DNA from: Ignavibacteriota bacterium
GTDB taxonomy: Bacteria; Bacteroidota; Ignavibacteria; UBA10030
Direction of reading: 5' to 3'
Assembly: GCA_003170475.1 (NCBI GenBank)
Contig: PMZI01000045.1
Span: forward strand, 1 to 64,000
DNA: 64,000 bases
In this document: positions 63,593 through 64,000 of the stretch, piece after piece
Layout of the letters: the number at the start of each line of letters is the position of its first letter
Position numbering within the stretch: position 1 is the stretch's first letter
Notes under the pieces: model-generated
The model's input: only the letters and a program-made list of their open reading frames with translations
Database searches by the model: none
Told to the model about the DNA's origin: nothing
Program-made: the position numbers and the translations under genes

Positions 63593-63607
63593 TGGTGGCT
63601 GGTTTGC
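63593..63607 (+). promoter_or_regulatory. weak candidate sigma-54 promoter of the second citrate synthase
   Basis: TGGTGGCTGGTTTGC has GG and GC 10 bp apart and TTTGC at -12, but the -24 half lacks the preferred CA. The ATG is 100 bp downstream. Further upstream TTGAGAATG (63391-63399) repeats a word also present upstream of the rubrerythrin promoter (32120-32128). Confidence 0.3.
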
Positions 63608-63707
63608 GCAATAGCCTGAGAACGGAAAGCACTCAAAACTTTTTTTGATCAGCTGAATACATTCGGCAAGTTCTTCACTACACCATCGTACGAGGAGGAA
63701 AAACGCT

Positions 63708-64000
63708 ATGCCTGATCAGCTTCTAATAAAAGACAGTCGGACCAACAAAGAAATCGCTGTGCCTATCACCAATGACACCATCAAGGCCACCGATCTGCGA
63801 CAGATCAAGGTTAAAGATGACGATTTCGGAATGATGACGTACGACCCCGCCTTCATGAACACGGCCTCGTGTGTCAGCAGAATCACGTTCATCGACGGCG
63901 ACAAGGGAATTCTGCGTTACCGCGGCTATCCCATAGAACAGCTTGCCGGGAAATGCAGCTATCTCGAGGTGGCGTATCTGCTTCTTCATGGCGAATTGCC
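63708..64000 (+). CDS. second citrate synthase, 5' part only
   Basis: The frame opens at an ATG with GAGGAGG 9 nt upstream and continues past the window end; about 97 codons are visible. The sequence ([49 protein letters not shown]) closely parallels residues 1-95 of the citrate synthase at 22884-24170. The active-site residues lie beyond the edge, so whether it is a citrate or methylcitrate synthase cannot be judged. Confidence 0.88.
   Translation, partial: MPDQLLIKDSRTNKEIAVPITNDTIKATDLRQIKVKDDDFGMMTYDPAFMNTASCVSRITFIDGDKGILRYRGYPIEQLAGKCSYLEVAYLLLHGEL

Noticed and set aside
63283-63648. 121-codon frame upstream of the second citrate synthase
   Set aside because: Pro/Leu/Ser-rich without a domain; it crosses the inverted repeat at 63301-63329 and a candidate promoter.
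1-64000. CRISPR arrays, transposases, phage genes, rRNA
   Set aside because: No regularly spaced repeats, transposase motifs or rRNA-like conserved stretches were seen.

Overview
The window looks like a chromosomal segment of an anaerobic, non-phototrophic bacterium, probably from the FCB side of the tree (Ignavibacteriota, Bacteroidota or a Caldithrix/KSB1-like relative). That placement is inferred from gene content: a full-length NifJ next to a dihydroorotate-dehydrogenase-like protein, a MaeB-type malic enzyme, a PilB/T/C/M/N/O/Q type IV pilus set, many lipoproteins, and [NiFe] hydrogenases with Hdr subunits. By eye the GC content is a little above 50%. No rRNA, CRISPR array, transposase or phage gene was seen.

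Layout. 1-3.2 kb is gene-poor: two exported proteins, an intact tRNA-CAU (Ile2-like), two broken copies of that tRNA interrupted by short GC-rich palindromes, and a third palindrome at the left edge. 3.3-4.9 kb is a GT-C-like membrane protein. 5.1-17.8 kb is a type IV pilus locus in two units: pilC-pilB (sigma-70-like promoter, strong terminator), then pilT, a PilM-PilN fusion, a PilO protein with a PilP-like tail, a PilQ-like secretin and a 1208-residue lipoprotein of three 351-residue modules. 17.8-24.2 kb on the minus strand holds an epimerase, a GT-C/TPR protein, a family 5 uracil-DNA glycosylase, a hydrolase and citrate synthase. 24.6-32.1 kb encodes central carbon enzymes: NifJ, the DHOD-like protein, a DksA-type zinc finger protein and MaeB. 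32.3-40.8 kb starts with an exported rubrerythrin, followed by a group 3b-like NAD(P)-linked [NiFe] hydrogenase, a maturation protease and accessory genes. 41.2-46.0 kb on the minus strand holds an unusual two-receiver regulator and a histidine kinase/NtrC-type activator pair. 46.6-59.5 kb is a long operon: a MarR regulator, a maturation protease, HdrC, HdrB, the N-terminal half of HdrA, a hydrogenase-like protein with a degenerate H-cluster, a small HATPase, NuoE-, ferredoxin- and NuoF-like subunits, a HoxU/NuoG-HdrA C-terminal fusion, MvhD and the [NiFe] small and large subunits. 59.8-64 kb has small accessory genes, a papain-fold protein and the start of a second citrate synthase.

How it fits together. 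The 47-59 kb operon would encode one flavin-based electron-bifurcating assembly linking H2, NAD(H), ferredoxin and a heterodisulfide-reductase-type site. It appears to be a hybrid of HdrABC-MvhADG and the bifurcating NiFe-HydABCSL type. HdrA is split, with its C-terminal half fused to the NuoG-type ferredoxin module. NifJ would make reduced ferredoxin, and the group 3b enzyme would exchange electrons with NADP(H). Candidate -24/-12 (sigma-54) promoters lie before nifJ, rubrerythrin/hydrogenase, the two-receiver regulator, and more weakly the Hdr operon and the second citrate synthase. With an NtrC-type activator in between, this suggests one sigma-54 regulon for H2 and ferredoxin metabolism. 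This is inference from sequence; no database search was run.
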